Shown here: one piece after another, positions 52,215 through 61,995 of the stretch
Numbering within the stretch: the first letter of the stretch is position 1
Layout of the letters: each line of letters opens with the position of its first letter
Source: Lentilactobacillus sp. Marseille-Q4993
GTDB lineage: Bacteria > Bacillota > Bacilli > Lactobacillales > Lactobacillaceae
DNA length: 64,000 nucleotides
Assembly: GCF_951230165.1 (NCBI RefSeq)
Contig: NZ_CATNVB010000003.1
Span: 1-64,000, forward strand
Reading direction: 5' to 3'
Made by a program: the position numbers and the translations under genes
Notes under the pieces: generated by a model
Told to the model about the DNA's origin: nothing
Database searches by the model: none
What the model saw: the letters and a program-made list of their open reading frames with translations, nothing else

Positions 52215-53171
52215 CTAATTTCTAACTGCATCACTTACTGAGTGAATTATGGTTCCTTCAGTTCCCTTGATAATCTGTTCAACATCTTCCAAATCACCAA
52301 TAACAGCTTGGTTTCCAGTAGCGTTAACAAAATCTACGGCTGCTTGAACTTTTGGCAGCATGCTACCCTTTGCAAACTCGTCGTTAGCAATGTGCTGCTC
52401 AATTTCAGAAACGCCAACATCATGCAGTTCAACTTGATCTGGTTTACCAAAGTTATAGAAAACTCCACCAACCGATGTTAGGATTATCAGTTTATCAGCA
52501 TCAATCAATTGGGCAATCTTTGAAGCACTGAAGTCCTTATCAATAACGGCTTCTTTTCCAATCAATTTACCATTTCTACGAACAACTGGAATGCCACCAC
52601 CACCTGAGACAATTGGAATAATGCCCGCATCCACAATCGTTTTGATTGCGTTATATTCATTTATTTCCACCGGTTTTGGTGAAGGGACTACCCGTCGATA
52701 TCCACGGCCAGCATCCTCCATCATTTCCCAATCGGGGTGGGTGGCCTTGATATCACGAATCTTGCTTTCAGGATAGAACGGACCGATTGGTTTAGTTGGA
52801 TTTTCAAACGCAGGATCATCTTCCTTAACAACCGTTTGGGTGACAATCGCCATAACGTCTTTTTCAATCCCACGTTTTGCTAATTCTTCCTTCATCGCAT
52901 TCTGGAACCAGTAGCCAATGCTTCCCTGGGTCATCGCCCCACAGGTATCAAGTGGCATTGCTGGGTTATCCTCACTATCAGCAGTCATCTGCTGTAACAG
53001 CAAATTACCAACTTGGGGACCATTACCATGAGTAATAATCAATTGATCCCCGTTTTCAACGAAGTGAACTAATTGAGCAACCGTTTCACCAACTGCCTTA
53101 CGTTGAGCAGCAGCGGATGCATCCTTTGATAAAATGGCGTTTCCACCAAGTGCAACAACAATTTTTGCCAT
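52215..53171 (-). CDS. arcC: Carbamate kinase
   Basis: A 318-residue enzyme that transfers the carbamoyl phosphate group to ADP, yielding ATP, ammonia and CO2. The family signatures are VVALGGNAILSKDASAAAQRKAV, ITHGNGPQVGNLLLQQ, VSGGGGIPVVRRNGK and DKDFSASKIAQLIDADKLIILT. In this operon it makes ATP from the carbamoyl phosphate released by putrescine carbamoyltransferase, the energy-yielding step of agmatine use. In agmatine clusters it is often called aguC. Confidence 0.95.
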   Translation of the reverse strand: MAKIVVALGGNAILSKDASAAAQRKAVGETVAQLVHFVENGDQLIITHGNGPQVGNLLLQQMTADSEDNPAMPLDTCGAMTQGSIGYWFQNAMKEELAKRGIEKDVMAIVTQTVVKEDDPAFENPTKPIGPFYPESKIRDIKATHPDWEMMEDAGRGYRRVVPSPKPVEINEYNAIKTIVDAGIIPIVSGGGGIPVVRRNGKLIGKEAVIDKDFSASKIAQLIDADKLIILTSVGGVFYNFGKPDQVELHDVGVSEIEQHIANDEFAKGSMLPKVQAAVDFVNATGNQAVIGDLEDVEQIIKGTEGTIIHSVSDAVRN

Positions 53172-53184
53172 CTCAGTTCACCTC

Positions 53185-54282
53185 TTATCGTCCAAGCGGA
53201 ACTTGTTGCGTAATGCAGTGAATGTTACCACCACCGAGAAGAATTTCTCGGGCATATACACCAACAATTTCACGGTCTGGATATAATCTTTGCAAAGTCT
53301 CCTTTGCTTTTTGATCCATTGGGTCATCAAACATTGGGAAGATAATCGCCCCATTTGCCGTATAGTAGTTTACATAACTCGCAGCTAGCCGGTCTCCTTC
53401 TTGGCGTGGTAGGGTGCCATCAACGGCATCAACCCCTTCACTTTCCTCCTTGGTGATCGTAACTGGTTTTGGTAGATAAATTTTTTCAACTTGAATCTTA
53501 CGACCCTTGGCATCAGTTGCGTTTGTCAAAATGTCATAATTTTCCTTTGAAATTGCGTATTGTGGATCATTTTCATCATCAGTCCAAGCAAGAGCAACTA
53601 CCCCTGGACGGACAAAGTTAGCAATGTTATCAACGTGGCCATTGGTCTCATCGTTATAGATACCATTTTTAAGCCAAATTACCTTATCTAGATTCAAGTA
53701 TTCCTTCAGAATACTTTCAATTTGATCTTTTGACAGCTGGGAATTCCGACCATCAGATAGTAAACACTCTTCAGTGGTAATTAGGGTTCCCTCACCATCA
53801 ACGTGAATCGAGCCACCTTCAAGGATAAAATCGTCTAAGCGATATCTATCAGCGCCTTCGAGCTCACTAATTTTTTGAGCTACCCGATCATCCTTATCCC
53901 ATGGGAAGTACAGGCCATCAACTAGGCCACCCCATGCGTTAAAAGTCCAATCAACGCCTCGGATGGTGCCATCGTCATTGGTTACAAACGATGGACCGCA
54001 GTCTCTAACCCATGAATCATCGTTTGAAATTTCAACCACTTCAACTTGATCAGGTAGCATGTGACGAGCGTTTTCATACTGCTCATCGGATACTCCGACT
54101 GTAACGTGCTCGTATTTGGAGATTGCTTCCGCAACGTTTACAAATGTGTGCTGAGCTGGTTTACCACCATTCCGCCAGTTATCCGGCCGTTCTGGCCACA
54201 AGATATATACCCCTCTGTGAGGCTCAAATTCGCCTGGCATTCTAAAGCCATCTTTTTTTGGAGATAATTGTAACGTCTTCAT
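53185..54282 (-). CDS. aguA: Agmatine deiminase
   Basis: A 365-residue enzyme converting agmatine to N-carbamoylputrescine plus ammonia. The nucleophile Cys is in [13 protein letters not shown], the catalytic His in [13 protein letters not shown] and an Asp/Glu pair in [13 protein letters not shown] and [13 protein letters not shown], all conserved. It lies behind the permease and before carbamate kinase, with gaps of two and thirteen bases. Ammonia release helps the cell resist acid. Confidence 0.95.
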   Translation of the reverse strand: MKTLQLSPKKDGFRMPGEFEPHRGVYILWPERPDNWRNGGKPAQHTFVNVAEAISKYEHVTVGVSDEQYENARHMLPDQVEVVEISNDDSWVRDCGPSFVTNDDGTIRGVDWTFNAWGGLVDGLYFPWDKDDRVAQKISELEGADRYRLDDFILEGGSIHVDGEGTLITTEECLLSDGRNSQLSKDQIESILKEYLNLDKVIWLKNGIYNDETNGHVDNIANFVRPGVVALAWTDDENDPQYAISKENYDILTNATDAKGRKIQVEKIYLPKPVTITKEESEGVDAVDGTLPRQEGDRLAASYVNYYTANGAIIFPMFDDPMDQKAKETLQRLYPDREIVGVYAREILLGGGNIHCITQQVPLGR

Positions 54283-54284
54283 TA

Positions 54285-55697
54285 TTAATTCACTCCTTTA
54301 CTTTCTACAATATTTGATTTAATTTTTGGTTTTGGGTCACTTTTTTTATCCTTTTTCTCCGCGTGAGCAATGCAAATCTCACCGACAATCACAGTTATTA
54401 TTGAGCCAATCAGGATTGGCCCCTTGCCGTTGATTTCAGAAGCAGAACCGTTTAACGGAATCGCTGTGAAAATAAGCGTAATTATCAATAACGTTACTGG
54501 AATCCACGTCATTAAGTTAATCATAAGCTTATTGCCTGGAACTTTGAATGGCCGTTCTGTATTTGGATCATCTTTTCGTAATTTCCAAAAGGCTGGGAAC
54601 ATTAGGATATACGAGCCTAACAGCGCCACAACATTCAGCGAGAAGAATGCCCAGAATAAATCTGGATTAGGGATTAGGGGAGCAGCAACAACGAGAACTG
54701 CTGCGATAACTCCGTTTAACACGGTCGCACCTACTGGCATATCGTTCTTTTGACTTAGTTTGCCAAAAATAGCTGGTAAATCATTGTTCTTAGCTGCGTA
54801 TGATGCCACGTAGTTAACCCCAGCTGACCAAGAAATTAGGTTAGCAGCCAAAGTATACATGAACAAAATGGCAATCAAGAAAATAAACCAATTATGGTGA
54901 CCAACCAAGAGAAGCATTGAATCCATCAAGCCGCCAGAAGCTGACAACTTACTTGCTGGAATGGCAACTCCCATCCCAAATGCTGCAAATACATAGAAGA
55001 AGGCAATTAGGATTCCACCGAAGACGATGGCTTGAGGAATTTGTTTCTTTGGATTCTGCATGTCGCTTGCCATTGTCGTAACAACCTCGAAGCCAAGGAA
55101 GTTAAACAGAATTACTGAGATGTAACTTAAGCTCTTAAGGTCAAACTTCGGCAACATTGTCTCAACCGTAAACTTGCTTGCAACTCCCTTAGTGACAGCT
55201 ACATAGATTCCTAGGATTCCTAAACTTAAAATGATAACGATTTTGGCAATCGCCGCTAAGTTCAAGATCCATTTACTATCCGCAATCGGATAACAACAAA
55301 TTAAAGTGATAACTCCAATGAACACTAGCTGTACTAAAACATTAGTCCAGGTCCCCATCTTAATTTGAAGCGTCTGCTCAATCACTCCTGTGAACAGTAC
55401 CGCCAAACTTGCCATCCAAATTGGAAAGTTGATCCAGTAGAGCCAGGCAGCCCGACCGCCCCACCTTTTACCAAACGCTTTGCGGACCCAGTCGTAAATT
55501 CCCCCATCATCGTCATAGGTGGTTCCAAGCTCCGCCGAGATAAGTCCATAAGGTAGGAAGAAGAGAATCAGTAAGGCAGCCCACCAGAAGAACTGCGATG
55601 GTCCAATTGCTGCTGCAGGGGCGACCGATTCAACAACCAGCACGACTACGACAGCCATTAACACTGCATCAAACAGTCTAAATTTTTTCTTTTCCAT
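54285..55697 (-). CDS. aguD: Agmatine/putrescine antiporter (APC family)
   Basis: A 470-residue permease with about twelve TM helices of the amino acid-polyamine-organocation superfamily. The first helix has [27 protein letters not shown], and [24 protein letters not shown] is a typical APC segment. It should exchange external agmatine for the putrescine made inside. It follows putrescine carbamoyltransferase and precedes aguA in one operon. The C-terminus is charged ([16 protein letters not shown]). Confidence 0.9.
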   Translation of the reverse strand: MEKKKFRLFDAVLMAVVVVLVVESVAPAAAIGPSQFFWWAALLILFFLPYGLISAELGTTYDDDGGIYDWVRKAFGKRWGGRAAWLYWINFPIWMASLAVLFTGVIEQTLQIKMGTWTNVLVQLVFIGVITLICCYPIADSKWILNLAAIAKIVIILSLGILGIYVAVTKGVASKFTVETMLPKFDLKSLSYISVILFNFLGFEVVTTMASDMQNPKKQIPQAIVFGGILIAFFYVFAAFGMGVAIPASKLSASGGLMDSMLLLVGHHNWFIFLIAILFMYTLAANLISWSAGVNYVASYAAKNNDLPAIFGKLSQKNDMPVGATVLNGVIAAVLVVAAPLIPNPDLFWAFFSLNVVALLGSYILMFPAFWKLRKDDPNTERPFKVPGNKLMINLMTWIPVTLLIITLIFTAIPLNGSASEINGKGPILIGSIITVIVGEICIAHAEKKDKKSDPKPKIKSNIVESKGVN

Positions 55698-55735
55698 TAT
55701 TCATTCACCCCTAGTTGAAGAATCGTCGCCTCACA

Positions 55736-56770
55736 TTAGAATGTGGAGTTATCAACTCTTTCTAATAGCATTTGTTTCAATGTTGGATCATTTAAACCAT
55801 CGAGTTGAGCTTCAGTGTATCCCATTGTTGGTGTCATCAAGTAAACCAACAGTGCTCTCATTGCAGTCAAACGATTTTCAGCTTCATCCCAAGCAATTGA
55901 TGCGGGTGAATCAATAACGCTATCAGTAACTTCTTCACCACGGTTTGCAGGCAAGCAGTGCATAAACATTGCGTGTGGAGCAGCTTTAGCCATTAATTCA
56001 TCATTAACTTGATACTTAGGGAAGAAAATCTTCATTCTTTCATCGTATGAAAGTGGGGCTTCGTATAATCCATACCAAACGTCTGTGTAGACAAAGTCAG
56101 CATCCTTCATTGCTTCATCAGCATCTTCCGTAATTGTGATTTTAGATCCTGATTTTTCAGCATTTTTCTTAGCAATTTCAAGTTGCTTTTCAGGGATTTG
56201 GAAACCTTCAGGCCCAAATTGAGTAAAGTCCATTCCCATCTTAGTAGCCATGAACATCATTGAAACACAAACTTGAGTTGCATCCCCAACAAAGACCACT
56301 TTACAATCGCTAAGCCGTTTGCCTGAAGGAAGGTGTTCGGCCATTGTGATGATGTCACCCATTTCTTGAGTTGGGTGGTTGTAATCACTCATCCCATTAA
56401 GAACCGGAACGGTGGCACTTTGGGCTAACTTTTCAACGGTTTCATGTTTAGCAACCCGAGCCATCAAGATATCAACTAATCTTGAAAGAACGATTGCAGT
56501 ATCACCAAGTGATTCACTTTCTGAACTTCCCAAATGAATTTGACCTGGGGCCAAGTACTGAGCATGACCACCTAATTGAGTCATTGCAGTTTCAAACGAA
56601 ACTCTAGTTCTGGTTGAAGATTCTTCAAAAATCATTCCTAATGTTTTGTGGGAAAGTAAATCTGGATAGTTGCCATCTTTGATATCCTTTTTGATTTGGA
56701 TACCTAATTTGATCATGTATTGGATTTCTTCTTTTGTGTATTCGTTAGTATCGATAAAGTCGCGTTTCAT
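55736..56770 (-). CDS. aguB: Putrescine carbamoyltransferase
   Basis: A 344-residue transcarbamoylase that splits N-carbamoylputrescine with phosphate into putrescine and carbamoyl phosphate. It has the carbamoyl-phosphate motif [10 protein letters not shown] and HPTQEMGD, with the substrate motif MHCLPANRG. The position as first gene of an agmatine operon, the long C-terminal helix ending ([11 protein letters not shown]-like) and the PTC-type YNHPTQ separate it from ornithine carbamoyltransferase. The start is ATG 56770 (MKRDFIDT), spaced correctly from AGGAG; the longer start at 56779 is not. It is also called ptcA. Confidence 0.93.
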   Translation of the reverse strand: MKRDFIDTNEYTKEEIQYMIKLGIQIKKDIKDGNYPDLLSHKTLGMIFEESSTRTRVSFETAMTQLGGHAQYLAPGQIHLGSSESESLGDTAIVLSRLVDILMARVAKHETVEKLAQSATVPVLNGMSDYNHPTQEMGDIITMAEHLPSGKRLSDCKVVFVGDATQVCVSMMFMATKMGMDFTQFGPEGFQIPEKQLEIAKKNAEKSGSKITITEDADEAMKDADFVYTDVWYGLYEAPLSYDERMKIFFPKYQVNDELMAKAAPHAMFMHCLPANRGEEVTDSVIDSPASIAWDEAENRLTAMRALLVYLMTPTMGYTEAQLDGLNDPTLKQMLLERVDNSTF

Positions 56771-56849
56771 AATTAGCATCTCCTAGAATTTAATAGTTTT
56801 TTGTATTTCAGAAATTCTCGAGTATTTCTTTATGGCTTAAATATAAATT

Positions 56850-56936
56850 ATGTAAGCGCTAAAATCTAGTGATATCAACGGTTTTGACGCTTTTTGAGGT
56901 TTCTTGGATTTTGTTCCAAAACGCGGAACATGTTCC
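56850..56936 (-). promoter_or_regulatory. Regulatory region of the agmatine operon
   Basis: Upstream of aguB lie a cre-like sequence with one mismatch (ATGTAAGCGCTAAAA, about 56849-56863) and three alternating half-sites TGTTCC (56912-56917), GGAACA (56925-56930), TGTTCC (56931-56936), of which the last two form the perfect palindrome GGAACATGTTCC. A regulator such as the nearby RpiR protein may bind there. The -35/-10 pair is not clear. Confidence 0.5.
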
Positions 56937-56972
56937 ACCTGCCTATTAGGTTGAGCGTTTAACTACATTGAG

Positions 56973-57010
56973 ACAAAAAAACCACCGCTATTTACTAGCA
57001 GTGATTTTAA
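56973..57010 (-). terminator. Terminator of the T-box 3 operon
   Basis: ATCACTGCT pairs with AGCGGTGGT, followed on the minus strand by a T run. Confidence 0.8.
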
Positions 57011-57043
57011 CCAATTATTTGATTTGTTACTTAAGAAGAAATA

Positions 57044-58231
57044 CTAAAATTCCCGTTTCCCATTTAGATAAACTGCCTTATCTTCTTGCTGAACTGCCTT
57101 AACATCTGCAAGTGGATCTTCACGCAGCACTTGGAAATCAGCAAATTTGCCAATCTCTAAAGTCCCCCGCTCCTCTTGAATCCCACAAAGGGTTGCAGAA
57201 TTAATTGATGAGCATCGGTAAGCCTCAGCAGGCGACATTCCAACTCTAGTCAGTAGTTCACACTCACGTGGTGTTTTATCAAATCCATTAAATGGAGTAC
57301 CTGCATCGGTTCCACAAGTAAACTTAACTCCCATTTTGAATGCTTTTTTCAAGTTGTTGTAAGTATCATCAATAGCATTTTGTGCTTTAGCAACTTCCCA
57401 ATCTGGGAGGATTCCTGTTCCTTCCTCTGGGATTGCTAACTCTGCATTAAGCGTTGGAGTCAAAAAAATCCCTTTATCAATCATTTGCTGTGCTTCATCT
57501 TCAGTTACATAAAAGCCGTGTTCGATTGAGTCAACTCCTGCATCAATAGCATTTTGAATGCCTGGATTTCCTTCAGCATGTGCGGCAACTTTAAGTCCTT
57601 TATGATGTGCCTCTAAAATTCCAGCTCTCATCTCTTCAACAGATAGTTGTGGATCTTCCATATAATCATTGGGTGTCATAACACCACCAGTGGCCATCAT
57701 TTTAATAATTTTGGCACCATTTTTTAAATTTTGTCGCACTGACTTTCTCATTTCATCGGGAGAATCAACCAAGTATGCTGAATGAGGACCATCACCATGG
57801 CCACCAGTCATTGAAAATGCTCTCCCTGACGGAAGAAGATTAGGGACGTGTGTAAGTGAACCGTTATCCATCATCCGTTTCAACTTGATATCAATATCAT
57901 ATCTAGTTCCACATTCTCTAACAAACGTAACTCCGGACTTCAATAGCTGCCTTAGGCTTTGTAATGCAAAGATGGCAGATTCGGTCTCAGATTCGTCTCC
58001 ACCACCATTAAACATATCAGGGTGACTAGTGATATGACAATGAACGTTGATAAAGCCCGGCATTACAAACTGTTGTTCTAAATCAATTGATTGATCTGAT
58101 TGTGGGGCGTCACCCTTACCTTTATCTATGATTTTACCTGTTTCGTCATCAATAGTCATCCACGAATCAGTATCTTCAGTGTCACCAGTACCATCAAATA
58201 AAGTAAAGTTATAAAAAGTTGTTTTTGTCAT
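57044..58231 (-). CDS. Metal-dependent amidohydrolase, dipeptidase/prolidase-like
   Basis: A 395-residue enzyme of the amidohydrolase superfamily, Met_dep_hydrolase_A (imidazolonepropionase-like dipeptidase) group. Metal ligands are visible in order: NVHCH (HxH), the carboxylated Lys in GAKIIKMMATGG, His in AAHAEG, His in IEHG and the Asp in CGTDAGTPF. Characterised relatives split dipeptides with Lys, Arg or Pro. It lies 13 bases behind OppA copy 3 under T-box 3, so it probably cleaves imported small peptides. No signal peptide. Confidence 0.87.
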   Translation of the reverse strand: MTKTTFYNFTLFDGTGDTEDTDSWMTIDDETGKIIDKGKGDAPQSDQSIDLEQQFVMPGFINVHCHITSHPDMFNGGGDESETESAIFALQSLRQLLKSGVTFVRECGTRYDIDIKLKRMMDNGSLTHVPNLLPSGRAFSMTGGHGDGPHSAYLVDSPDEMRKSVRQNLKNGAKIIKMMATGGVMTPNDYMEDPQLSVEEMRAGILEAHHKGLKVAAHAEGNPGIQNAIDAGVDSIEHGFYVTEDEAQQMIDKGIFLTPTLNAELAIPEEGTGILPDWEVAKAQNAIDDTYNNLKKAFKMGVKFTCGTDAGTPFNGFDKTPRECELLTRVGMSPAEAYRCSSINSATLCGIQEERGTLEIGKFADFQVLREDPLADVKAVQQEDKAVYLNGKREF

Positions 58232-58244
58232 TTTTTACTCTCTC

Positions 58245-59852
58245 CTATTTCTTCCAGTATGCATATTGATATTGAGCATCATTTAATAACGAATAAGTTA
58301 ATCCACCAACTTCTTTACTAACCAGCTTTGGCTCAGCGGGTTGATAAAGTGGAACCTTTCCTTGAACACTCATTAAGTATTTATTAGCCTTGATTAACCC
58401 GTCATATCTGGCTTGTCCAGTCTTGCTGTTAGCGTCAGTGAGAATTTTTTCAAACTTATTATCTTTCCAGTGGGTGAAGTTAACACTATTCTTAACTGAT
58501 CCTAAGCTAATAAAGTCGCTAGCATCAAGCCAATCAGTAGACCATCCCGTCAGATTCATCTCAAATTTACCATCAAAGTCTCGCTGAACATGTTGTGCAT
58601 GCGGCAAGGAAGTAATTGTAATATTTAAACCCTTTAAATTTTTCTCAGCAACGGATTGTATATATTGCCCAACATGCATATCATCATCAAGATTATCAGT
58701 TAGTAGATTGATAGTTACATGCTTTTTGCCAATCTCCTGCAAATACTTATTCCAATATTTCTTTGATTCCGCAATATTTTGTTTGAGAAGGTCACCAGTT
58801 TCATTTGCCATATCCTTTCCATTAGAAGGATTTTTTTGATCACCTTCAATAACCATATTTTTAGACGGAGCTGAACCATCTTGGAGAATTCGATCAGTGA
58901 TTTGCTTTCTATCAAGAACATAGGAAATTGCCTTTCTCAAATTCTCAGAATTTGTTTTAGAAATTTTACTACTAAAATCAAGATAGTTAAGCCTTCCTGT
59001 TAGATGGGTCTTAAGTTCAGGATTGTTTTTATTAGCTTTAACATATTGACCAGAAACAGTCGTTTCTTGAATCTTTCCGCTATTAAATAAATTAATAGCG
59101 GTATTTTGTTCCTTTGTTACCGTCACGTTTACCTTATTGATTTTAACGTTGTGTCTATTCCAATAGTATGGATTCTTAACATAAGACCACTTTGAATTAC
59201 TACCTGTCCAGCCTTCAAGTTTGTATGGGCCGTTATAAACAGCTTCTTTGGCCGAGGTTCCATACTTTGGGCCAAACTTCTTAAGGGCATCACGATTCAA
59301 CGGCATATACTTATCAGCTAACAAATCATTTATATATGGTACTCGTTTGGTTAATTGAATCTGAAGTTTATAATCTCCCAGCGCTTTAACCCCAAGCTTA
59401 TCAGCTGACATTTTACCCTTTTGAATTGCTTCAAAATTCTTAAAAGCATCAAACAAACTAGCATATTGAGCTTTAGTCTTCGGATCTACCATTCTTGTGA
59501 ACGAAGCTACGAAGTCCTTTGACGTAACTGGTTGTCCATTACTCCATTTTGCATCTTTTCGTAGGTCAAAAGTATACGTCTTACCGTCATTTGTCACTTT
59601 GGCCATACTCTTTGCCACTCCCGGAACAATATTTCCGTTTTTGTCGTACTTGTATAATCCTTCCATGATTTGTGAAATCAAACTAGCGCTATTGGTATCA
59701 GTCGACTTGTTAGGATCAACCGTCAAGGGTTCATCCGCAAGAGTTACCGCCAAAGGTTTATTTTTAAAAGAAGCTGCTTTCTTATTTCCACAAGCTGCTG
59801 TTGTGATTCCCATAATACAGATAAACATAATAGTTAAAATCTTTTTACGCAT
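58245..59852 (-). CDS. Peptide ABC transporter substrate-binding lipoprotein (OppA type), copy 3
   Basis: A 535-residue lipoprotein with lipobox TAAC and family 5 binding domain (QIMEGLYKYDKNGNIVPGVAK). Its features match copies 1 and 2, but the C-terminus is more diverged. AGGAGGCG precedes the ATG. It is the first gene of the operon with the amidohydrolase, and T-box 3 lies upstream. No permease genes are nearby. Confidence 0.92.
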   Translation of the reverse strand: MRKKILTIMFICIMGITTAACGNKKAASFKNKPLAVTLADEPLTVDPNKSTDTNSASLISQIMEGLYKYDKNGNIVPGVAKSMAKVTNDGKTYTFDLRKDAKWSNGQPVTSKDFVASFTRMVDPKTKAQYASLFDAFKNFEAIQKGKMSADKLGVKALGDYKLQIQLTKRVPYINDLLADKYMPLNRDALKKFGPKYGTSAKEAVYNGPYKLEGWTGSNSKWSYVKNPYYWNRHNVKINKVNVTVTKEQNTAINLFNSGKIQETTVSGQYVKANKNNPELKTHLTGRLNYLDFSSKISKTNSENLRKAISYVLDRKQITDRILQDGSAPSKNMVIEGDQKNPSNGKDMANETGDLLKQNIAESKKYWNKYLQEIGKKHVTINLLTDNLDDDMHVGQYIQSVAEKNLKGLNITITSLPHAQHVQRDFDGKFEMNLTGWSTDWLDASDFISLGSVKNSVNFTHWKDNKFEKILTDANSKTGQARYDGLIKANKYLMSVQGKVPLYQPAEPKLVSKEVGGLTYSLLNDAQYQYAYWKK

Positions 59853-59891
59853 ATAAACGCCTCCTAGTTTGGTTAAAAAACAATTAAAAAA

Positions 59892-60217
59892 AGCACCCTC
59901 TAGAGATATAATCTCTAAAGGGTGCTAGTGCACGGTACCACCTTTTTTTCGCATAAAAGCCTTAGACAAACGGTAATGATTCCTAGTTATTTAGAATATT
60001 ACTGCTAGGATCAGCAATGTCCAAATATCATCACGATTTGCAGCAATTATAACGGATGCAGGCCCGGTTTGTACCTACTGTAATTTTCAGCACACAGCTC
60101 AGAAGCTACTTTTTCGATTCTAAGATTACCCGTTCTCAATATCCAGGGCTCCCTGTAAACCTGTAAAACGATACTCTCTTCTTCAACGCTTTTTCTAATC
60201 ATTTCTTAATGATTAAT
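59892..60217 (-). ncRNA. T-box riboswitch 3
   Basis: On the minus strand the leader shows stem I motifs (GAAGAAGAGAGTA, then ACAGGGAGCC), the T-box sequence TGGTACCGTG (59931-59940) and a terminator hairpin AGCACCCT...AGGGTGCT with T run (59892-59926). Promoter TTGACT (60241-60246) and TAAAGT (60218-60223), spacing 17. TGGT suits discriminator base A. The specifier is not assigned with confidence. Confidence 0.9.
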
Positions 60218-60246
60218 ACTTTAAATCTCATAAAGTTCAAAGTCAA
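60218..60246 (-). promoter_or_regulatory. Promoter of T-box 3 transcript
   Basis: TTGACT and TAAAGT, spacing 17, on the minus strand, resembling the T-box 1 promoter. Confidence 0.7.
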
Positions 60247-60307
60247 TACTTTTTCGGAACATTTTCTGAATTACTGACTCAAATTCTCGTTAGAATGTAA
60301 AATCATG

Positions 60308-61204
60308 TTATTTTTGATAAACCTGGTTAGCAAAAATTTTTGCTTTATGTACTAATTTTTCTTTATCACTTTTATCTTGTACAATATGCATTTTCCTATG
60401 ACAATTAGGACACAGTGCAATCACATTATCTGCGGAATCACTCCCGCCCATCGAAAGCCAATTAATATGGTGAACTTCTAGAAATGGTTCATCGTTACGA
60501 TCATTGAAGGGTGCGTTATTACCACATAACTGGCAAACGCCATTTGCAAAAATTTTTGCTTCTTTTACTAACGCTTGATTTCTATCAAACCTTTTTTCAG
60601 TAACGTTATATACGGATGGATTTTTACTATTCTTACTTTCTTCATATATTTGAATTACTCTTTTATTTATCCTAGAGCTGTTTTTTCTAACCCTAGTTTG
60701 AAGCTTACTTTCATTTTCATCGATAATACGACTATTAAGTAATCGTACTTTCTCGACGTTATTCTTTGAAGTAATAGGAAAAATAATTACTTTTCTATCA
60801 TCCCTCTCTTCAGAACTCGGAGAGTCAGCTAGAAATACTTCTCCAAAGTATACATAGCGATCCGGCTCAAGCTTCATAAAAAGTAAGATTTTATAATCTT
60901 CGTCTTTAGCATCTCGAAGCCACTTATTACCCCTTTCAAAATTTTGATCACCTTTTTCGGGAATGCCAGTTCCTGTGTACATAAGGGTATCTCCAACCCA
61001 TCTATCTTGTACCTTATTATCTTCTCTATCAGAAACTAATATTATAACTTTATTTTTGGTTGATTTTCGAATCCCCCCATTAAAACCCAAATCATATTTT
61101 TTTATCAATTCACGTCTAGTTAACACGCTACCAATTTCTAATTTATTTTTAAATTCATTTATCTCATCGAGCAAATTTATTATCTCTTTTCCAATTTTCT
61201 TCAA
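60308..61204 (-). CDS. Type IV McrA-like HNH endonuclease with SRA-like domain
   Basis: A 298-residue nuclease. The N-terminal half resembles the SRA-like domain of ScoMcrA-type enzymes (VQDRWVGDTLMYTGTGIP, QNFERGNKWLRDA, RYVYFGEVFLA), which reads modified cytosine. The C-terminal half is an HNH nuclease: CQLCG, LEVHHINWLSMGGSD, NVIALCPNCHRKMH, with a Zn-binding Cys set. It should cut DNA carrying modified bases, a defence against modified phage DNA. Start TTG 61204 lacks a clear ribosome binding site; a TTG further inside is an alternative. Confidence 0.85.
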   Translation of the reverse strand: MKKIGKEIINLLDEINEFKNKLEIGSVLTRRELIKKYDLGFNGGIRKSTKNKVIILVSDREDNKVQDRWVGDTLMYTGTGIPEKGDQNFERGNKWLRDAKDEDYKILLFMKLEPDRYVYFGEVFLADSPSSEERDDRKVIIFPITSKNNVEKVRLLNSRIIDENESKLQTRVRKNSSRINKRVIQIYEESKNSKNPSVYNVTEKRFDRNQALVKEAKIFANGVCQLCGNNAPFNDRNDEPFLEVHHINWLSMGGSDSADNVIALCPNCHRKMHIVQDKSDKEKLVHKAKIFANQVYQK

Positions 61205-61225
61205 ACACTATTTTTAATTAATCTT

Positions 61226-61816
61226 TTATGATTTAGTAAAATCCACATTATCTTTAACCCACTTGGTCATATTCTGTCCCTCTATTGAAGCATACACTGG
61301 CCTTTTCCCTTTATAATCCCATAATACAACCAAGTTTTTCCTGCCAGTTTCTTTTGAATAATAGTCAATATCTTTTTTTGTTTGCTCTGTGTCTTCACTC
61401 ACCTCATGATTACCCAAAGCTTCTGCTCCATCACGTAAATAACTCGATTCTGGCTTTGGGACAATATATGTCATCCAACTCTGTTCATTGTAATTAAATT
61501 TTCTCGCAAATATTCTTGCATTATCAGAAAATTCATCCAATGCCACCTGCTTAACCTTCTGCTGAGTAGTCATCCTTGCAATCTCGCTTGCTCTATTCTG
61601 CCAAAAAATATTAACTGATATTTTCTGAAAAATAAACACACCGGCTATAAAAATTGTTAGTGCAATTGCAGCAATTCCCAACTTCTTATTAACCTTCTTT
61701 TTAAACATATCTAGTATGAATCCAATTACAACAGGTAAAAGAACCAACACCGCAAAGAACACTAAAAATACTGACCAACCATTTATTCCATCATATACAG
61801 TCATAGAATTATTCAT
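61226..61816 (-). CDS. Unknown membrane protein with two TM helices
   Basis: A 196-residue protein. Two hydrophobic segments lie at about residues 15-36 and 46-64, followed by an extracytoplasmic-like soluble domain containing YLRDGAEALGNHE and VVLWDYKGKRPVYASIEG. GGGAGC precedes the ATG. I recognise no family. It sits just upstream of the McrA-like gene on the same strand (21-base gap), so co-transcription is possible, but a shared role is only inference. Confidence 0.65.
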   Translation of the reverse strand: MNNSMTVYDGINGWSVFLVFFAVLVLLPVVIGFILDMFKKKVNKKLGIAAIALTIFIAGVFIFQKISVNIFWQNRASEIARMTTQQKVKQVALDEFSDNARIFARKFNYNEQSWMTYIVPKPESSYLRDGAEALGNHEVSEDTEQTKKDIDYYSKETGRKNLVVLWDYKGKRPVYASIEGQNMTKWVKDNVDFTKS

Positions 61817-61995
61817 AATTAAAAGCTCCCTCCAAAATTACGCAACGTTAAAACATTAACAAATCAAAGGGTTTACGTAAAGCGAACTTTACGGGAACAG
61901 ATGAATATTCCCCACTAATTCAAAAATTTAACTATCATTACTACTCCTTTATCCCTTACAATTAACCTATCAAATCATTTCTGGAGGTATCCCCC

